The notes: generated by a model not told the origin, from the sequence alone. A stretch of 64,000 bases of DNA from Chiua virens (GCA_019787685.1 JAHNUO010000035.1:62001-126000), one strand, 5' to 3'. Positions 1-13,877 are shown, counted from the stretch's first letter. A program made the numbers and translations.

Positions 1-286
1 ATCGCGGATCAGGTTTCCGGAGAAGATCACGGGTTTTTTGAGCGGGATCTGCCCCCGCATCTTATCGTTCTTCAGTGAGGAGTCACAGGCGGGACGAGTT
101 CACTCCATACAAGTGTTCCATGTCGTATATGTACAAAGCCCGGTTCTGGTTGAGACCGTTCCTCCCTGAAAGACGTCGAATACAAATGTTTGAGAGCGGT
201 GTTCTAAGCGCATCTACTACACGGAAAGTGTACCCTGGAGTACTCTGTTTGTGTCCCAGTTGCCCACAGGCTACAGCCTGCACCGA

Positions 287-1800
287 TCACCGAGTCTCAA
301 GATCCGCGCCAGTAGCACCATCATCTATAATATGAGCCGTGATCTCATTGACCGCTTTCATGATCTCTTCCAGCCGCTTCTCCTCGGGCAATGTGACACG
401 GTGTCCATTGATGGGAAGTGGTTCGTCTTCTGGATCGGGGTCGGTCAACGTCAAGGTCGAGCCTTCGGCGTCACAGAAATCGTGCAACGTCAATGGTCGT
501 ATCGTAAAACCCTGAATGAAGAACCGTGGTTAATTAGACGAGGAACGAAAATTGACGACACACCTCTTCCTCGATTCTCTTTATTGTTTCTTCGTCGTGT
601 GCCATCTCCCGCATGCATTCACGCACGGGTACCATGGCAGCACTTCGACAGAGTTCACGGAGATCCGAGCCAGAAAAACCTGTGGTTTTTGCTGCAAGCA
701 CGTCCAGGGTCAGCGAAGGATCCAGTTTCGTGTCTTTCAGCATCTATAAATTCGTCAGTCTCAATATCGGTGCTAGGCTGAAAACCATTTGACTAAAGAC
801 ATACCAAGGTAAGTATCTTGAATCGCTGCTCCGCACTTGGCAGACCAACGGCAAATCGTTTCGGCATGCGACGCAAAATAGCCGGATCAATATCCATCGG
901 ACGATTCGTGGCCCCGAGAACCATTATCCGATCCTCCCCCGACGTCAAACCATCCCAAGACCTGTGTTCTCCATGCCTTAGAGGATGTCCGGTTGGGAAA
1001 TTAGAAGGAGCGACGTACGTCATAAACTCGGCCTTGATCATGCTCATCACCTCGTGATCATCCGTTCTCCGCTCCCTCAAGAACGTATCTATCTCATCCA
1101 CAAAGATGATGGTTGGCTGCATCTTGCGAGCAAGACTGAACAGTCCTGCAACAAGCTTATTGGATTCTCCAAACCACTTGTTAGTGAGCACTGATGCAGG
1201 GATGTTGATGAACGTAGCTCCAGATTCCTTGGCAAGGGCACGGGCAAGCATGGTTTTGCCGCATCCGGGAGGGCCATAAAGAAGGACTCCTTTTGGTGCG
1301 CTGAGGAGCGAGGAAGAGGACGTGAACAGATGTGGATACATCAAAGGATATATAACGGATTCGCGAAGAGAAGCGATGATGGAGTCGAGGCCGCCAATGT
1401 CTGCATCACTCAAGTTAGCTCGAATGAATTCAAGCGGAGCATGGATGGATGGTCACCTTCAAAGCGTACTTGGATATCGTCTGGGCATACGACCTCTTTC
1501 GATATGGATACTATGAAGATTTGAGAAAAAGAGCGCGTGACGAATAGTGAGTGCACGCACGCTCGTATTCGTCGAGTTTCAACCCTTTCTTTCCCAACTT
1601 GCCAATGATTTGTGCTCGTTGTTTATCAGTTTTCTTGTCCACTGGAATTTGACCAACGATCCACTATTAGAGAGACCGTGAGCGAGACAGTTCAAAGCGC
1701 CAAGTTGTAACAAACGAAAGATGATAGGCGACGACGAACTGCTACGCACACGGTATGCATAGTGTGCAGCAACCTGGAAGGAAAATCACAAACAATGTGA
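287..1800 (-). CDS. MSP1: Msp1/ATAD1-type AAA ATPase of the mitochondrial outer membrane
   Basis: AAA ATPase that in yeast and animals extracts mislocalised tail-anchored proteins from the mitochondrial outer membrane. Visible in order on the minus strand: a linker before the core (exon around 1540-1640, ending [10 protein letters not shown]), a short exon with [11 protein letters not shown], then the AAA core from about 1413 down with DIGGLD, Walker A GPPGCGKT, pore-loop region NKWFGESNK, Walker B IIFVDEID, sensor [10 protein letters not shown] and RRMPKRF. The small domain follows ([13 protein letters not shown], near 690), then a C-terminal exon ending at 287. At least five introns. The N-terminal membrane anchor is expected upstream of 1640, but its exon structure and start codon are not resolved; the right-hand coordinate is approximate and could reach about 1950. 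Identity is firm from the core motifs, which follow yeast Msp1 closely. Confidence 0.85.
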
Positions 1801-2263
1801 ACCACATTAGCGTTCGAAACCAGACTGTATGGTTGGCTGGGGACACACCTGCGTCACTATGAGCAGTGCGACTGTTGACGGCAATCATATCAGCAACCAG
1901 TACGTCTGAGTTGAACAGCACCTTCTCCTTATGTGCGAGAAAGTGCATGGTACACACCATTGATAACGATGCGCCTTGTGGATATTTGGGATGACATGCT
2001 TGCCAGTGGATTCTCACCCAGTCAAAACCTACGACATAGAAATCCAGAGTAGCACAAACATATACAAATGTTAATTTGCGCATACACGGAATCGATTTCT
2101 CCCATCTTTTACAAATGACATTATTCCATCGAAACAACTAACAAGTTACGAGGTAAACGAGCAAGATACGAGACTCGATTGACTCCATCGGCTACCCGTC
2201 CCGGTGGACCGGCCTTCTTTCTTCGTCCAAGCACTGTCGTTGGGCCTGGTATCTACTGACCTC

Positions 2264-2325
2264 GAACTACTGGACGTTGGACAAAGAACTTTCGCTCTCG
2301 TTTTTTTCCCAACGTCCAGCAGTTC
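2264..2325. repeat. Near-perfect 17-bp inverted repeat (hairpin)
   Basis: Arms at 2264-2280 and 2309-2325 are complementary at 16 of 17 positions (core CTGGACGTTGG / CCAACGTCCAG) around a 28-nt T-rich spacer. It lies between the MSP1 5' side and the transposon relic. It could be a transposon subterminal structure or a terminator-like fold; nothing in the sequence decides. Confidence 0.6.
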
Positions 2326-2461
2326 TTCTAGATATGCTGACTTGCAATTGTCGACGACGACTTGGAGGCAAGCCGACCAAAGTCTCCCATTCGACATATC
2401 GCGCCCACAAAAAGCATCGCGACGACGATGCCAAAGCCGATAGAGCGCTCACTACGGGGGA

Positions 2462-4808
2462 TTGCGAAGACTTTATCCCAGCCTCCAGCCAACCTCGGAA
2501 CCACCCGTAGTTTCGCGTCTCGAGAGCCTGCGCACCTCCGGGATCGATACAACTAATTCTCCCCAGCGAGAGGTAAGTTTCTCTGTGGATATTTTGTCTC
2601 CGTGTATCTATTTACAGGCCCAGAATTTTCTACGAGCCATTGTCGAAGATGCAGACAGTGATAATGAATTCGCAGACCCCGGCAGTCCTGCTCGAAATCC
2701 ACGAATTTCGACACCCCCCAATTCTCCCCCTCGCAGATGGCCCCTGATGCCATCCCCCGGTCCTGGCTTTCACCCCCACTCCCCTCCACACCCTTTGCAT
2801 TCCCTCCCTGACGAAACCGAAACCGAGTATGAGGATAACCTACTGTCAGACTCAGATCAGAATCCACCACCACCTCTTGACGCCGATGATGAAGTACTTC
2901 TCAACGGGATCTACAACAACGTCAAGCTTGCCGATCTGCGTACATCCCTTGCATTCATCCTTGGGCTGCAAACGGCTTCTCTCGACGATCCCAATACCGG
3001 ACTCTCGAAGGAAGCCATTGATTGCCTGCGTCACCCACTACAAGATACACTGAACCTTGACAAGGACCCCATTCTCCGACTCGCCATTCGCCTCTGCCTC
3101 GAACTCAAGAACGCAGACGAAGACTACCTCAATGTACATGCTGCCTTGCAACAATTTAACCCGATTCTCGAGTTCCCAGGAATTTCTCGCATCAAGAATA
3201 TCGCAACGGAACTGAGTGGAATCGAGGAAATGACCATTGACATATGTCCTCGCAAGTGTATTGCATTCACAGGACCCTTTGCTCGTTTCACTGAGTGTCC
3301 TGAGTGCGGGGAAACACGCTATGAGGAAAATAACAGAGCTCGTCAGAAGTTCACATCGTTTCCGATTGACCCTCAGTTGCAAGCGATGTATCAACACCCT
3401 GACAGCGCCGCTTCGATGCAATATTGCAATCAATGCACCCAGGAAATATTTACTTAATCATCTCAACCGCTCGCAAGGCTTTCAAGACGACTGGCGTGAC
3501 TTTATCGACGGCCAGGAATATCTCCGTGCAGTCACCGATGGAAAGATCAAGGACACGGATGTTGTCCTTATGCTTTCGATCGATAGCGCGCAGTTCTTTC
3601 GGGACAAGCAGTCTGACTGCTAGATGGTTATATGGGTTATATTTGACAGGTCGCCTGATACACGACACAAGAACCATGTCCTCCCTGCCTTCATCATTCC
3701 TGGGCCCCAGAAGCCCCCAAACGTCGATTCTTTCCTATTCCCTTCGCTGCATCACCTCTCTGCCCTCATGCAAGAATGCCTTCGTATTTGGGACAGCTCA
3801 TACGATACGACCTTCATATCCTATCCGTTCCTTGCTCTAGGAACTGCTGATGACCCCGGTCTTGTATACCTTAATGGCCTCGTTGGTCACCACGGTAAGC
3901 GGGGTCGTCGCCTATATTGTGGACTCCAGGAGCGCCGCAAAAAGGGCCAGAAGATCTATTATGCTACTCATGCAAGGCCAAGCGATCCGATGCATGATGT
4001 TGCTGGTTGTACTCACCCCGATGTCGCTCTCGAGGAAATCAGTGAAATTACCTCGGCTGAAGAGTATGGAAAAACCTTATCTTCCTGCTTCCTTCTCGCA
4101 ATAAAGCCCAGTATCGCAAGCGACGCCTCGAAACAGGAATCTCAAAACCGTCTATATTCCTTGGGATTCCTACCAACCATACACTAAGCACACCTACGTG
4201 CTTCAGCTCCGATATTATGCACCTCATCTCCCTCAATATTGCCGAGCTTCTCATCCCCTTATGGTGTGGAACCTTTGAATGCGACCCCAAGGCTAGCATA
4301 TCTGATTGGCCTTGTGCTGTGCTCAGGGGCGAGACCTGGGAGAGCTTTGGGGAGCTTATCTCGTCGGTAACGTCTTACCTCCCTGGGTGTTTTGACCGTC
4401 CCCCACGTAATCCTGCCGAGAAAATCAATAGTGGGTACGAGGCATGAGAGTATGTACACACTGCTCCTGTACGGCCTTGGACCCATGGCCCTTTATGACG
4501 TGCTTCCTACACTCTACTGGGAACATTTTTGCAAGCTCGTATGTGCTGTTTGTATCATCTCGCAGCACCGCATCGAAGTACAAGACCTTCGTGAAGCCAA
4601 TAACTTATTCCTGCAATTTGTCGAACAATTTGAAGACTTATATTACCAGTGCAAGACCGACGCGCTAGTACACTATGGTCACGAAGTCATTGTTAAGGGC
4701 CCCCTCATCTGTGCTTCCGCGTTGCGTCGAGCACGATCTTACTTATTGACCTGTCTCTCGATCCTAATGCTACCAAAGGACCCAACTTCCCCGATTCTCC
4801 TGAGTTAA
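2462..4808 (+). pseudogene. Plavaka-type (CACTA-like) transposase relic
   Basis: Remains of a transposase of the Plavaka group, DDE elements common in agaricomycetes. Reading from the left: acidic, proline-rich N-terminus; a zinc-ribbon-like CPECGETRY (about 3300); then LMLSIDSAQFF, HVLPAFIIPGPQKPPNVDSF, HHLSALMQECLRIWD and GLVGHHGKRGRRLYC in the catalytic core; and YWEHFCKLVCAV plus DLREANNLFLQFVEQFEDLYY near 4520-4660. The coding is broken. The frame shifts near 3450, where QCTQEIF runs into a stop while the homology continues in another frame. A TAG at about 3621 follows SDC, where family members have Trp. Further frame changes and stops occur after about 4185, 4447 and 4680. I read it as an inactive copy; the terminal inverted repeats were not located with confidence. 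Confidence 0.85.
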
Positions 4809-5067
4809 GATATTTCCTTGGCGACCACTCTTACTCCGTCGCTCGTTGGGCTCGCCTTCACCTCCGAACAAGCACGATCGTTAGATGATATGACATTGTA
4901 AACTCGTCCAGTAGACATTGTACCTTAAAGGGGGGAGGGCACGAGTGGGTATTTTAATGCACTGTCCTATGCATGACGTGTAAACCTAACTGTCTGACGC
5001 AAGTAGTATTGCGAAGTACTAACCCCAGTTGGGCCGACTCGGACTCAGTGGTAAGCGTATGTCCAAG

Positions 5068-5176
5068 TAGCACTAGTTCATAACGTTCACGGTCAGGCTC
5101 GCTGAGCGACACTCACATGTAGTGTCATCGCCTCGGACTCGCTTAGGCCACTAGTTCCGTTCTATGACGTTCGTGG
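5068..5176. repeat. Short direct repeats 3' of the Plavaka relic
   Basis: The word CACTAGTTC followed by a TAACGTTC / TGACGTTC motif occurs at 5068-5090 and again at 5148-5172, in a non-coding stretch rich in GACTCGG and GAGCGAC words. This fits subterminal transposase-binding repeats of the adjacent transposon, but that is inference from position only. Confidence 0.4.
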
Positions 5177-5654
5177 CACGTCCAAACGCATCGCCTAGTA
5201 GCTCGTTGGAACGTCGACCTCAAGGGTCTAGTCTATACAAAGTATTCCGACTCGGAATCTCTCGATCCGTCGTTGCCCAAGTCCATTTCTTGCAGCACCC
5301 AAGGCCGTTCTCTGCTTTAAGTTGCCGGTGAGCTCTTGAGATTTCACAATGTTTGGTTCGTCCGTGGCTGTCACCTCGTTCAACCGACGGAATGGTCTGT
5401 GAAACAACAATCCCCAATTCAGAACAAAATCATTGGCAAAGAAATGAAGAGAATACCCTGGAAGCCACAATCCGGAACATTCAAAAGATCGCCAGCCTAA
5501 TCCCTATCGACGCGGCAAAGAGAATCTTGACCGATATTACCACCGTTTGTAGGTCTGTCTCTTCCCATCTCCCATACCCGAAATCGAAATAACTCATTCG
5601 TGGCCAATTCGCTCCGTTTTCTCAATCTGCGCATTACGCCTAGAACGTGTATTG

Positions 5655-7440
5655 AGGCCGATCTAAATCAGACGCTGGGCGTCAAATGATCAGCACAGCC
5701 GTGTCTCATTATTTGAAAATCGTACCCAATACGGAGCGCCCCGGATCGTGAACATGGATTGGTTGATATTTCCGTTCAGATCGATGCATTGATAGTTCAA
5801 TGTACGAGTATGACCGTGATACAAGCGGCCATCTTGCCGTTGGTCGATATCCGAGGCTGTGGACTCAACGTGATGCCGAGACGAGAACGAGAACCATGCA
5901 ATGAACTGCGCACCGGCGCAGTAGAATCACTGATGTTGAATCATTGTTGATAATGTTACTCCATGTATCGACACGCCCAACTGGGTCGGTCGAATCCGGA
6001 ATCCAAGTTATCGATCACGACAAAGGCTGTTCTGTCGGAAGACACGGAACAGGAGGGAAAGCGACTGGAAAGCGAGGCAGCACATGCATTGCCACACGAC
6101 TATACCCTCGGGCCTCCACCCAGAGAGACGTGGCAGAGCAAATATACATCGTCCACGAAATTGCTCCCTCGAACCACACCCAACACTCGGAACATATCCG
6201 CGTCACAGTCGCTTGTAGAGTCGGCTCCGTCACTTGAGAGACATGACACTGGCAGATGGTGGCATGTGGCGTCTCAGCTCAAATCAGAAAAATGGAACGG
6301 GACTGGAAGCCACTGACGATGAAACAAGGCCATCTCACTTGCACCGCAACCGACAGTTCAGATCCGATCGTTCCGACACAATCACTTCCCTTGTCTTCTT
6401 TTCCTTGATCGTTTGGACATTGCTCTTCGTCGGCGAACGACGAGGTGCAATCGTAGCTGACAGCGAACCAGTACAATTCTGCTGCGGAATACACAATGCG
6501 TACAGGTCATCGGGGGTCGGGCCTCGGGCTCCAAAAATCAGATAGGTGATACTGCGTCTCGCTGTCAGTCGCAATTCGTATACCCGGCTGGCGTTTCAAT
6601 GGCTCGGAGAATTTTTTTGGCCCGAACTCGCAGATCGCGAGGTGATTGGCGATTCTCGGCAGCCATCATCCTACACCTTACACACATCTGCCGGCTCATA
6701 GAATCGTTGAGTCCACACCGATGTCATGAGACGTCCCGAAGCATAGCAAATAAGCAGTCGCCAGCGAATGTCCAATGTTCCTGAGAGTCTGATCCGTTAT
6801 TATGGAATACACTCACGCCGTGACGGAACGTACCATCAGTCATATACACGCCACGGCGAACGAAACCACCCGTGGTCTAAAAAACGAATACACATGAAAA
6901 CGCACCGCTTGCCTCTTTGGACGTTCACCTCGGGATCCACCACGATGTTCGATGTTCATAAATCAGAGGGTGGGTACCTTGCAAGCCAAGAGGCACTGTG
7001 GTTACGGAGATTCAAATCCGAACCGTTCGCTGCTGTGCTGCAGTGCATGCCGGTTATCAAACGTATGTATCGGTGCACCTTGGCCCTTGGCCCTTCATTG
7101 TCATCGCTTGGATCTCTGATAAATTATACCGAGTGCTAGCAGCAACTTGAACCACATTAACTCCGCGCTTGCGTCTCGTGTTCTCCTGTTCAATTTGTCG
7201 ATTTGTTAGATTGGTTCTGATTTTTAGTCATCATTGGTGATAGGTACCAAGGTACCTACAGGTCACGCGAGCCGTTTGCTGTCAATGGTACATCAGACAA
7301 ATGACCACTCACCGCAGATTTGCAACGAGGTACACTGCACGTCAACGTATCGTCAGGGGCCCCCAGTTGCTAATAAGGAGCAATGGACAAGCATGATCAC
7401 AATGGCGATCATGTTTATGACGAAGGATGACCGGGTAACC
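5655..7440 (+). repeat. Diverged direct repeat, copy A (~1.8 kb)
   Basis: Non-coding sequence sharing scattered similar blocks, in the same order, with 8409-10280. Examples are GGCCGATCTAAA.CAGACGCTGG near 5655 and 8409; CCTTGGCCCTTGGCCCTTCAT near 7077 (CCTCGG in the other copy near 9990); GGTAC..ATGGTACCTACAG-type words near 7240 and 10127; and AGGTACACTGCACGTCA near 7328 and 10189. The offset is about 2.75-2.9 kb throughout. No convincing coding region is seen in either copy. It looks like an old tandem duplication or two copies of a decayed mobile element. Confidence 0.6.
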
Positions 7441-8408
7441 TGTCGAGGTCCAAGGGGAAGGCTGAAGGGGCTTGAGTCACACCGCCACCCGCCGTAGTTT
7501 TAGACGCCGGAACAAAAATGTATCCAATGGCCATAGAAACTCATTGTCATCGCACCCAAAAGCGATGCTACCAAAGGGGTCTAGAAATTTCAAACGTGCC
7601 ATCATACGCACCAGTTCATTCAATAACATGAAAGCGACTATACTTAGGAAAGCGGCTAGCGAAGACGTCGTGCGAACTCGAACGTGGGAACAAAACGAGA
7701 CAAGTAGGGAATACTCTTCATCCAATCCTGATGGGCTTGATTCAAGTCGAGTCAGGCTTGTGTGGACAACCCCAACAAGAACCTGAATTAGGACCCACTG
7801 GCAGTGTGAAGTACTGTACACGTACTACAAAAAATGCTACGCAAACGTCGAATCAGGACCGGACTCGGCAGGCACTGCATCGAAAGGTATGGCCCGACGG
7901 TGCCCAGAACGTTAGCGTGCCACTGCAGACTTCAGACTGCGGAGCGGCCCCGTTTGTTTGTTCAGCCTACTAGACTATCTTCAAAGTTGCACCCTTCGGA
8001 CTCGGAGCCTGAGCTAGAGGAATGTTTGATCCGTGCATGCACAGGATTCTTGATTTTCATCACCATTGAACACGGATAAAAGATCTAGTCCTAGTAGCCC
8101 ATTGAAGCAGTGCCCCCTCATTTTGTACTCGGTCCCACGCATGCTCGTCCGTGTTTTACAAGGCTTTGGAGCGATTCGAAGATGTACTATCGACCGCTAA
8201 AGCCACTGCCACCTAGAACTACCACATGCAGACGCATCGCCCGCGCATTGGAATGTTGACCTCCCATGTGGATAAACGATCTAAACCATCAGACTATGAT
8301 AGTACGCTAAACGCCACCTCTTCGAATTTACTTCCGGCAAGTTATCAGGCATCCGGACGTAGCGAACTATTCGGACCCTTGCACCTTGATATAGAATTAG
8401 CCTTCGTT

Positions 8409-10280
8409 GACGGCCGATCTAAACCAGACGCTGGACGCATCCATTCAACAATCAATCGATCAACACAGCCTCACCTTACGACGTGCATGCATCTCCGGAA
8501 GCCTCGGATCGCGAGCATTGAATGGTATTCGCGTTCATGGGATCCTATCGATTCGGAAATGTCTTCATTGATTTGCGAGGCGTTCACCGTACAACTTATG
8601 ACCGTGATTATGAACTGGAAAGTGACGGGGGATTGATCTAAATATCAAATCACCGAGTCGCATCTACACACGCATTCAGCATGATTATAACACGATAGGA
8701 CGAGGAAATGTGATTCATACCAACTAGTGTGCTCTGCAGTAGGCAGATGACGACACCGTATCATGATAAAAGAAAGCCGACCGACCGCACTCCGGTCAAA
8801 CGGGAAGGAAAACAACGATCAGAAACGTGGCAGACATGCACGATCATGAGTAGCATATCTTCCACACAGACAAACGTGGCTGTAGTCTACAAAATCACAT
8901 GTAGACTCGGGCGCAGCCTAGTGAGATGAGAAGACACGAGCCACGGTGGGCTGCTTCCCCTCGGCACATCCACATCCACAAACCGTAACCGAGCAAGTGA
9001 GAGCGCTTGAACGTGAACATCTCACCTCCGCTGTCACCGACCACGCGCGTCCGATTTAATTCCCGACAGAAAATCTTGTTTGATCGGGTGTCTAGCACTA
9101 CGGCGAGCAGGCGAGCTTCTATGTGCTGTGCGCATCAGGCCCTTCCAGATCATCATGTACCACCGCAGCCTTCTCGCTGTCGCATTCGCATTCGTCCTCG
9201 GCGGACGTTTCGATTTTCGGCGGCCCATACTTTTTTTTTTTGATCGGCCAACGTTGCGTCTCACGCGGACGGTGGACACCGAAAGCCACATGTGTGTTGT
9301 CCGAGTTCCCTATCCGGATCTTTGCCCGACCCGACCATCGCCCTGGAAGCGTCCGTCATCATTTTCGATCGGTCCATGTCCACGTCCGACGTCCAAGACT
9401 TGGTACCCACCGACCTGGAGCACAGCGACGCCACAACCGCCAGTCGGCGACCGTGGCATCAGATAGGTCCGCAAGGGCCTGATCCGTCATGCACCGCGAT
9501 CGCCATCCACCACAGATCCTGTGAGCCCAGTGTAATGGGGTTTCGATGGTGCCGCTCGGTGTGGTATCGTGTTGTCTACCCCCTCGTTCTTGTCAGTGGA
9601 GACGAGACGGCGAGGCGCGTCCGTCACCACTGTTCGACTCGGCGTCGACTGTCCGAATGTATGCCGTCGCAGGCTGGCTGGCAGCGTTGACCTATAGATC
9701 CGTCCGTGCACCGGTCGTACTCCCCCAGTGGCGCGAAACAATCCTCCAGGTCTGAGCCATCAACACCAGATGCCGTACATTGGAATATTGACAGATCATA
9801 TCAACAGGCCAAGTCGTGAGCCCTGACACCACATCAACCAAGGGCACACGAACAGACGTGGACGACACACCTGGCGTGAAGTTGGTTCAGGACAACCAAT
9901 GCAAAGACGGGTGCCTGCCAATAAGAAGGGCGCCAGTAACCCAGATCCTTCCTGTGCATGCCGAGTCCCGTCATAAGTCAGCGTACCTCGGCCCTTGGCC
10001 CTTCATGCAATGATGTATCGCACAAACGGATCATCGCATTGGCGTTATTGGCGTTTGGACCGCGTTAATCCTCCGAGATGACCGATAGGTGGCCACCGGT
10101 CATGATTAATAAAGAGTGCTAGTGTCAGGTACCCATGGTACCTACAGCCGACGAGGTCCTATGCGCCGTTCGTCGTTGATTTGCAACCAGGTACACTGCA
10201 CGTCAGCCAATTGTCAGCAGCAAAAGGAGCAGTGGGTATACAAGGCAACAAGGTTGATCATAGGGGACGTCCGATGTGTC
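8409..10280 (+). repeat. Diverged direct repeat, copy B
   Basis: Partner of the 5655-7440 copy, with matching blocks in the same order and orientation. The GC-rich part around 9030-9750 has overlapping open frames on both strands, but none has a recognisable domain or plausible splice structure, so I call no gene here. The stretch 7441-8408 between the copies is likewise without a supported feature. Confidence 0.55.
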
Positions 10281-11201
10281 GGCCGAAATGGCATGGTCCA
10301 ATGCAATTTGCGAAGCTTGACCATGGTCGCTATTGGGTTAGATGCTGGGCCAATGGCATTGGCACGTCAGCCATGGAAACTCACAGCCACGACCATGGGC
10401 AGTGCTGCACAAGAGGGACCAGCCCCCTGGTGAAATGGAGGCGTCGTGTGACGTCTAATCCAATGGCAAAACAGGACATTGTCGCACAGACCAACATGAG
10501 AGGAATATGAACCACCGCATGACGTGCTGAGCCAAAAATCGGCCATGCGTAATCGGAATGGAGCCAATATATGTCGAGTAATTGAAACACACGGCTGGAT
10601 GGGCCGAGAGTTGAAACCAGCAGCCACGTACAACACACAAGGTGGCGTTTCAGGGGCTGTCCGTCACCGTCAGTTTGGAGCGCGTCTATTTGCAACACAT
10701 GTTTGAAACAGGAACAATCTAGTTAAATGATGAGCTTATACGGCTGCCTTTCCTGGCGCCTTGTCCTGCTCGGGGTTGAGGTATACCTGGCGGCTTCATT
10801 GAGGACCGTACACCGGCCAAAGGGCAAGGGCTCACCTGCTGACCGCCCACGCCGTTCTCCCACTTTTGGTATCTGAGCGCAGTGGTGCCTCGCCTTTCCG
10901 CACCGACCCGTTCCGTCTCCTTCAAGGACTGGCGAACAGCCCGTGCAGTGATCTGAGCGTACTTGTTGTACCTAACAGGGACCTGTCGGTGCTACTGTCA
11001 ACGACGATCGAGGGACAAACGTACGAGAAGACGCCTCTCCAAGATGTGGACATGTTGAGCCAAGTTTTTGTGGGTGTTGTGTTGGGTGTCGAAAAGCAAA
11101 CGGGTTTGGTCGTCTTCCGGAAGTGTCCGATTCGACCACCCTTTGAGGGGTCACGTTGGCCAGTTCGCTTCGTCCACCGCAGACATGTGCTCCTCGCATT
11201 C
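10281..11201. other. Intergenic, upstream of the Rab gene
   Basis: No supported gene. The open frame on the plus strand from 10866 is the in-frame upstream continuation of the first Rab exon and shows no conserved residues before the Rab start at 11202. Promoter and 5' UTR of the Rab gene should lie here. Confidence 0.4.
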
Positions 11202-12319
<1,118 letters not shown>

Positions 12320-12781
12320 TGTCCGTTGATTCCACGGTGGAACAGCGGAAATGGAAATATGTGTAATGCATGCATGATTACATGGTGCCATGTTTCTGTA
12401 CTGTAGAATGGTGCACGGCGTGCGGGCATTAAAGGCTATATATAATAGTATGCATATATATTGTAATAGGATATGTATAGGATATCGGATGTCAATGGAG
12501 ATGGTGTATTGGCCTTGATGTTTTGAACGCGTATCATACAGGCGTGTTGGCTCGGTTGGGGTATCATGTAGACGTGCCAAGTCCGTAGTTAATAAACAAT
12601 TTTTGTGTGCGATGGGTGTCGTCAAGGAGGTGTGCGTCCTGGCCCACGTTGGAGAGGTATGGCGAGAGGGGGTGCGGTATCCCTCCAAAAGCAAGAAAAG
12701 AGACAATGACAAAAAATATAGGAACAATAATCAAAGACCAGGCGAGAGGCTGGCAGGGGGTAGCCGACAAACGCCACAGGC
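12320..12781. other. 3' flank between Rab and phosphatase genes
   Basis: The two genes converge here. The stretch is AT-rich (TATATATAATAGTATGC around 12440) and probably holds both 3' UTRs and polyadenylation sites. No further coding region is supported. Confidence 0.4.
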
Positions 12782-13282
12782 TCACCCCCTCCGCAACGAC
12801 TCGGCATACTCCTGCAGCTGCTGCACGAACCCAAAGTTGGGCTCCGCCGCCCGCCGTCTCGACTTGATGTACTGAATTGCCTGTGCGGGCGACCACCCAA
12901 ACTCGGCGATGAGATAGGCCGCGACGACGGAGGTGCTCCGGCTGACGCCCTCCATGCAGTGCACGAGCACGCGCGCGTTGGGGTCTGAGAGTGCGGCGCG
13001 GAGGAAGGCGGTGGTGTGAGGGAGGTGGGCGGCGAGTTCGCTAAAGGGGAGGTCGTCGAGGGGGTACTGGGCGCGGTGGAGGGAGGGGTGGAGGGCGACG
13101 TAGCCGCGCATGGCGGAGAGGACGTGGGTGATGCCGATGCTGGCGAGGGCAGCTGAATTTTCGGCAAAGGCGAGGTCGGAGACGTAGAGACGTGGCAATA
13201 TCTCGGAGGCGGAGGGTGGACGGAGTGGGTAGGGCGTTTGTGAGATGGGGGACGATGAGGAGGGCCATTGAGAGGCGTTCAT
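12782..13282 (-). CDS. Dual-specificity protein phosphatase, small DUSP type
   Basis: A 166-residue single-exon protein that is almost entirely a dual-specificity phosphatase catalytic domain; it removes phosphate from Tyr and Ser/Thr. Seen in order: substrate-fold start EILPRLYVSDL (28-38), ITHVLSA (51-57), general-acid region YPLDDLPF (73-80, Asp76 or Asp77), P-loop VHCMEGVSRSTSVVAAYL (107-124, Cys109 nucleophile, Arg115), and the C-terminal PNFGFVQQLQEY (148-159). There are no regulatory domains. Codon use is strongly GC-rich at third positions compared with neighbours, and the gene lacks introns, unlike most genes in the window. The target is not predictable from sequence. Confidence 0.92.
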   Translation of the reverse strand: MNASQWPSSSSPISQTPYPLRPPSASEILPRLYVSDLAFAENSAALASIGITHVLSAMRGYVALHPSLHRAQYPLDDLPFSELAAHLPHTTAFLRAALSDPNARVLVHCMEGVSRSTSVVAAYLIAEFGWSPAQAIQYIKSRRRAAEPNFGFVQQLQEYAESLRRG

Positions 13283-13877
13283 TTGTTGTTGTGGAGGAGC
13301 GGTGGAGAGAGAGAGACGGGATCTCTTGGGTTGGTTAAATAGGATTGGAGATGTGGAGAGGAACAGGAGTGGAACTCACCATGACAACTTTTTTGACGAG
13401 GAGATGCTCAAAGTGATTACACCGGCGCAGGCTGGGTGCGAGAATTTTAAAAATTTATGAGACTCAAACCACCGCCCTGGTGAGATTATGAACGACCTCG
13501 GATCCGCCCAGCTCGAGGTCGCGGCGAGGCCAGGGCGCAAGATTTAGCGATCCACTGCGGTCGTCGGAGAGTGCTGCTGAAGTAGCCGGACTAGCACTGT
13601 CATCTCCTGTGAATACTCGGGACGTTTGTACAGCCTCGCACTCAGGCACTCTCAAGAGGCGATGTTCTCTCGGCCGGTCCTCGCTATTTTTACTTTCACA
13701 GTACGAGTGCTGTGCCAATGTTATAGATATCCTAACTCAAACACTTGCATCTATATTCTCACTCATCGAAACATGGAAAGAAAAAACGAAAATATGTGGC
13801 AATCAAGAGCCACGTGAAACCCGTCTAACCGACTAGATGAGATCACTGGTGCACATTGTCATATCAGCTGATTGGCA
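13283..13877. other. Intergenic between DUSP and eIF4A genes
   Basis: Both neighbours are on the minus strand, so this holds the DUSP promoter and the eIF4A 3' UTR. A pyrimidine/purine-rich tract (GGAGAGAGAGAGACGGG, near 13303) lies just upstream of the DUSP start and may be its core promoter. Nothing coding is supported. Confidence 0.4.

Noticed and set aside
9034..9741. Several overlapping open frames of 80-130 codons on both strands
   Set aside because: GC-rich sequence gives open frames in all directions; none has a domain, signal or splice logic, and they lie inside a diverged repeat copy.
10866..11201. Upstream open frame continuous with the Rab first exon
   Set aside because: Rab homology begins at the ATG at 11202; the upstream part is low-complexity and unconserved in appearance, so it is taken as 5' UTR or promoter.
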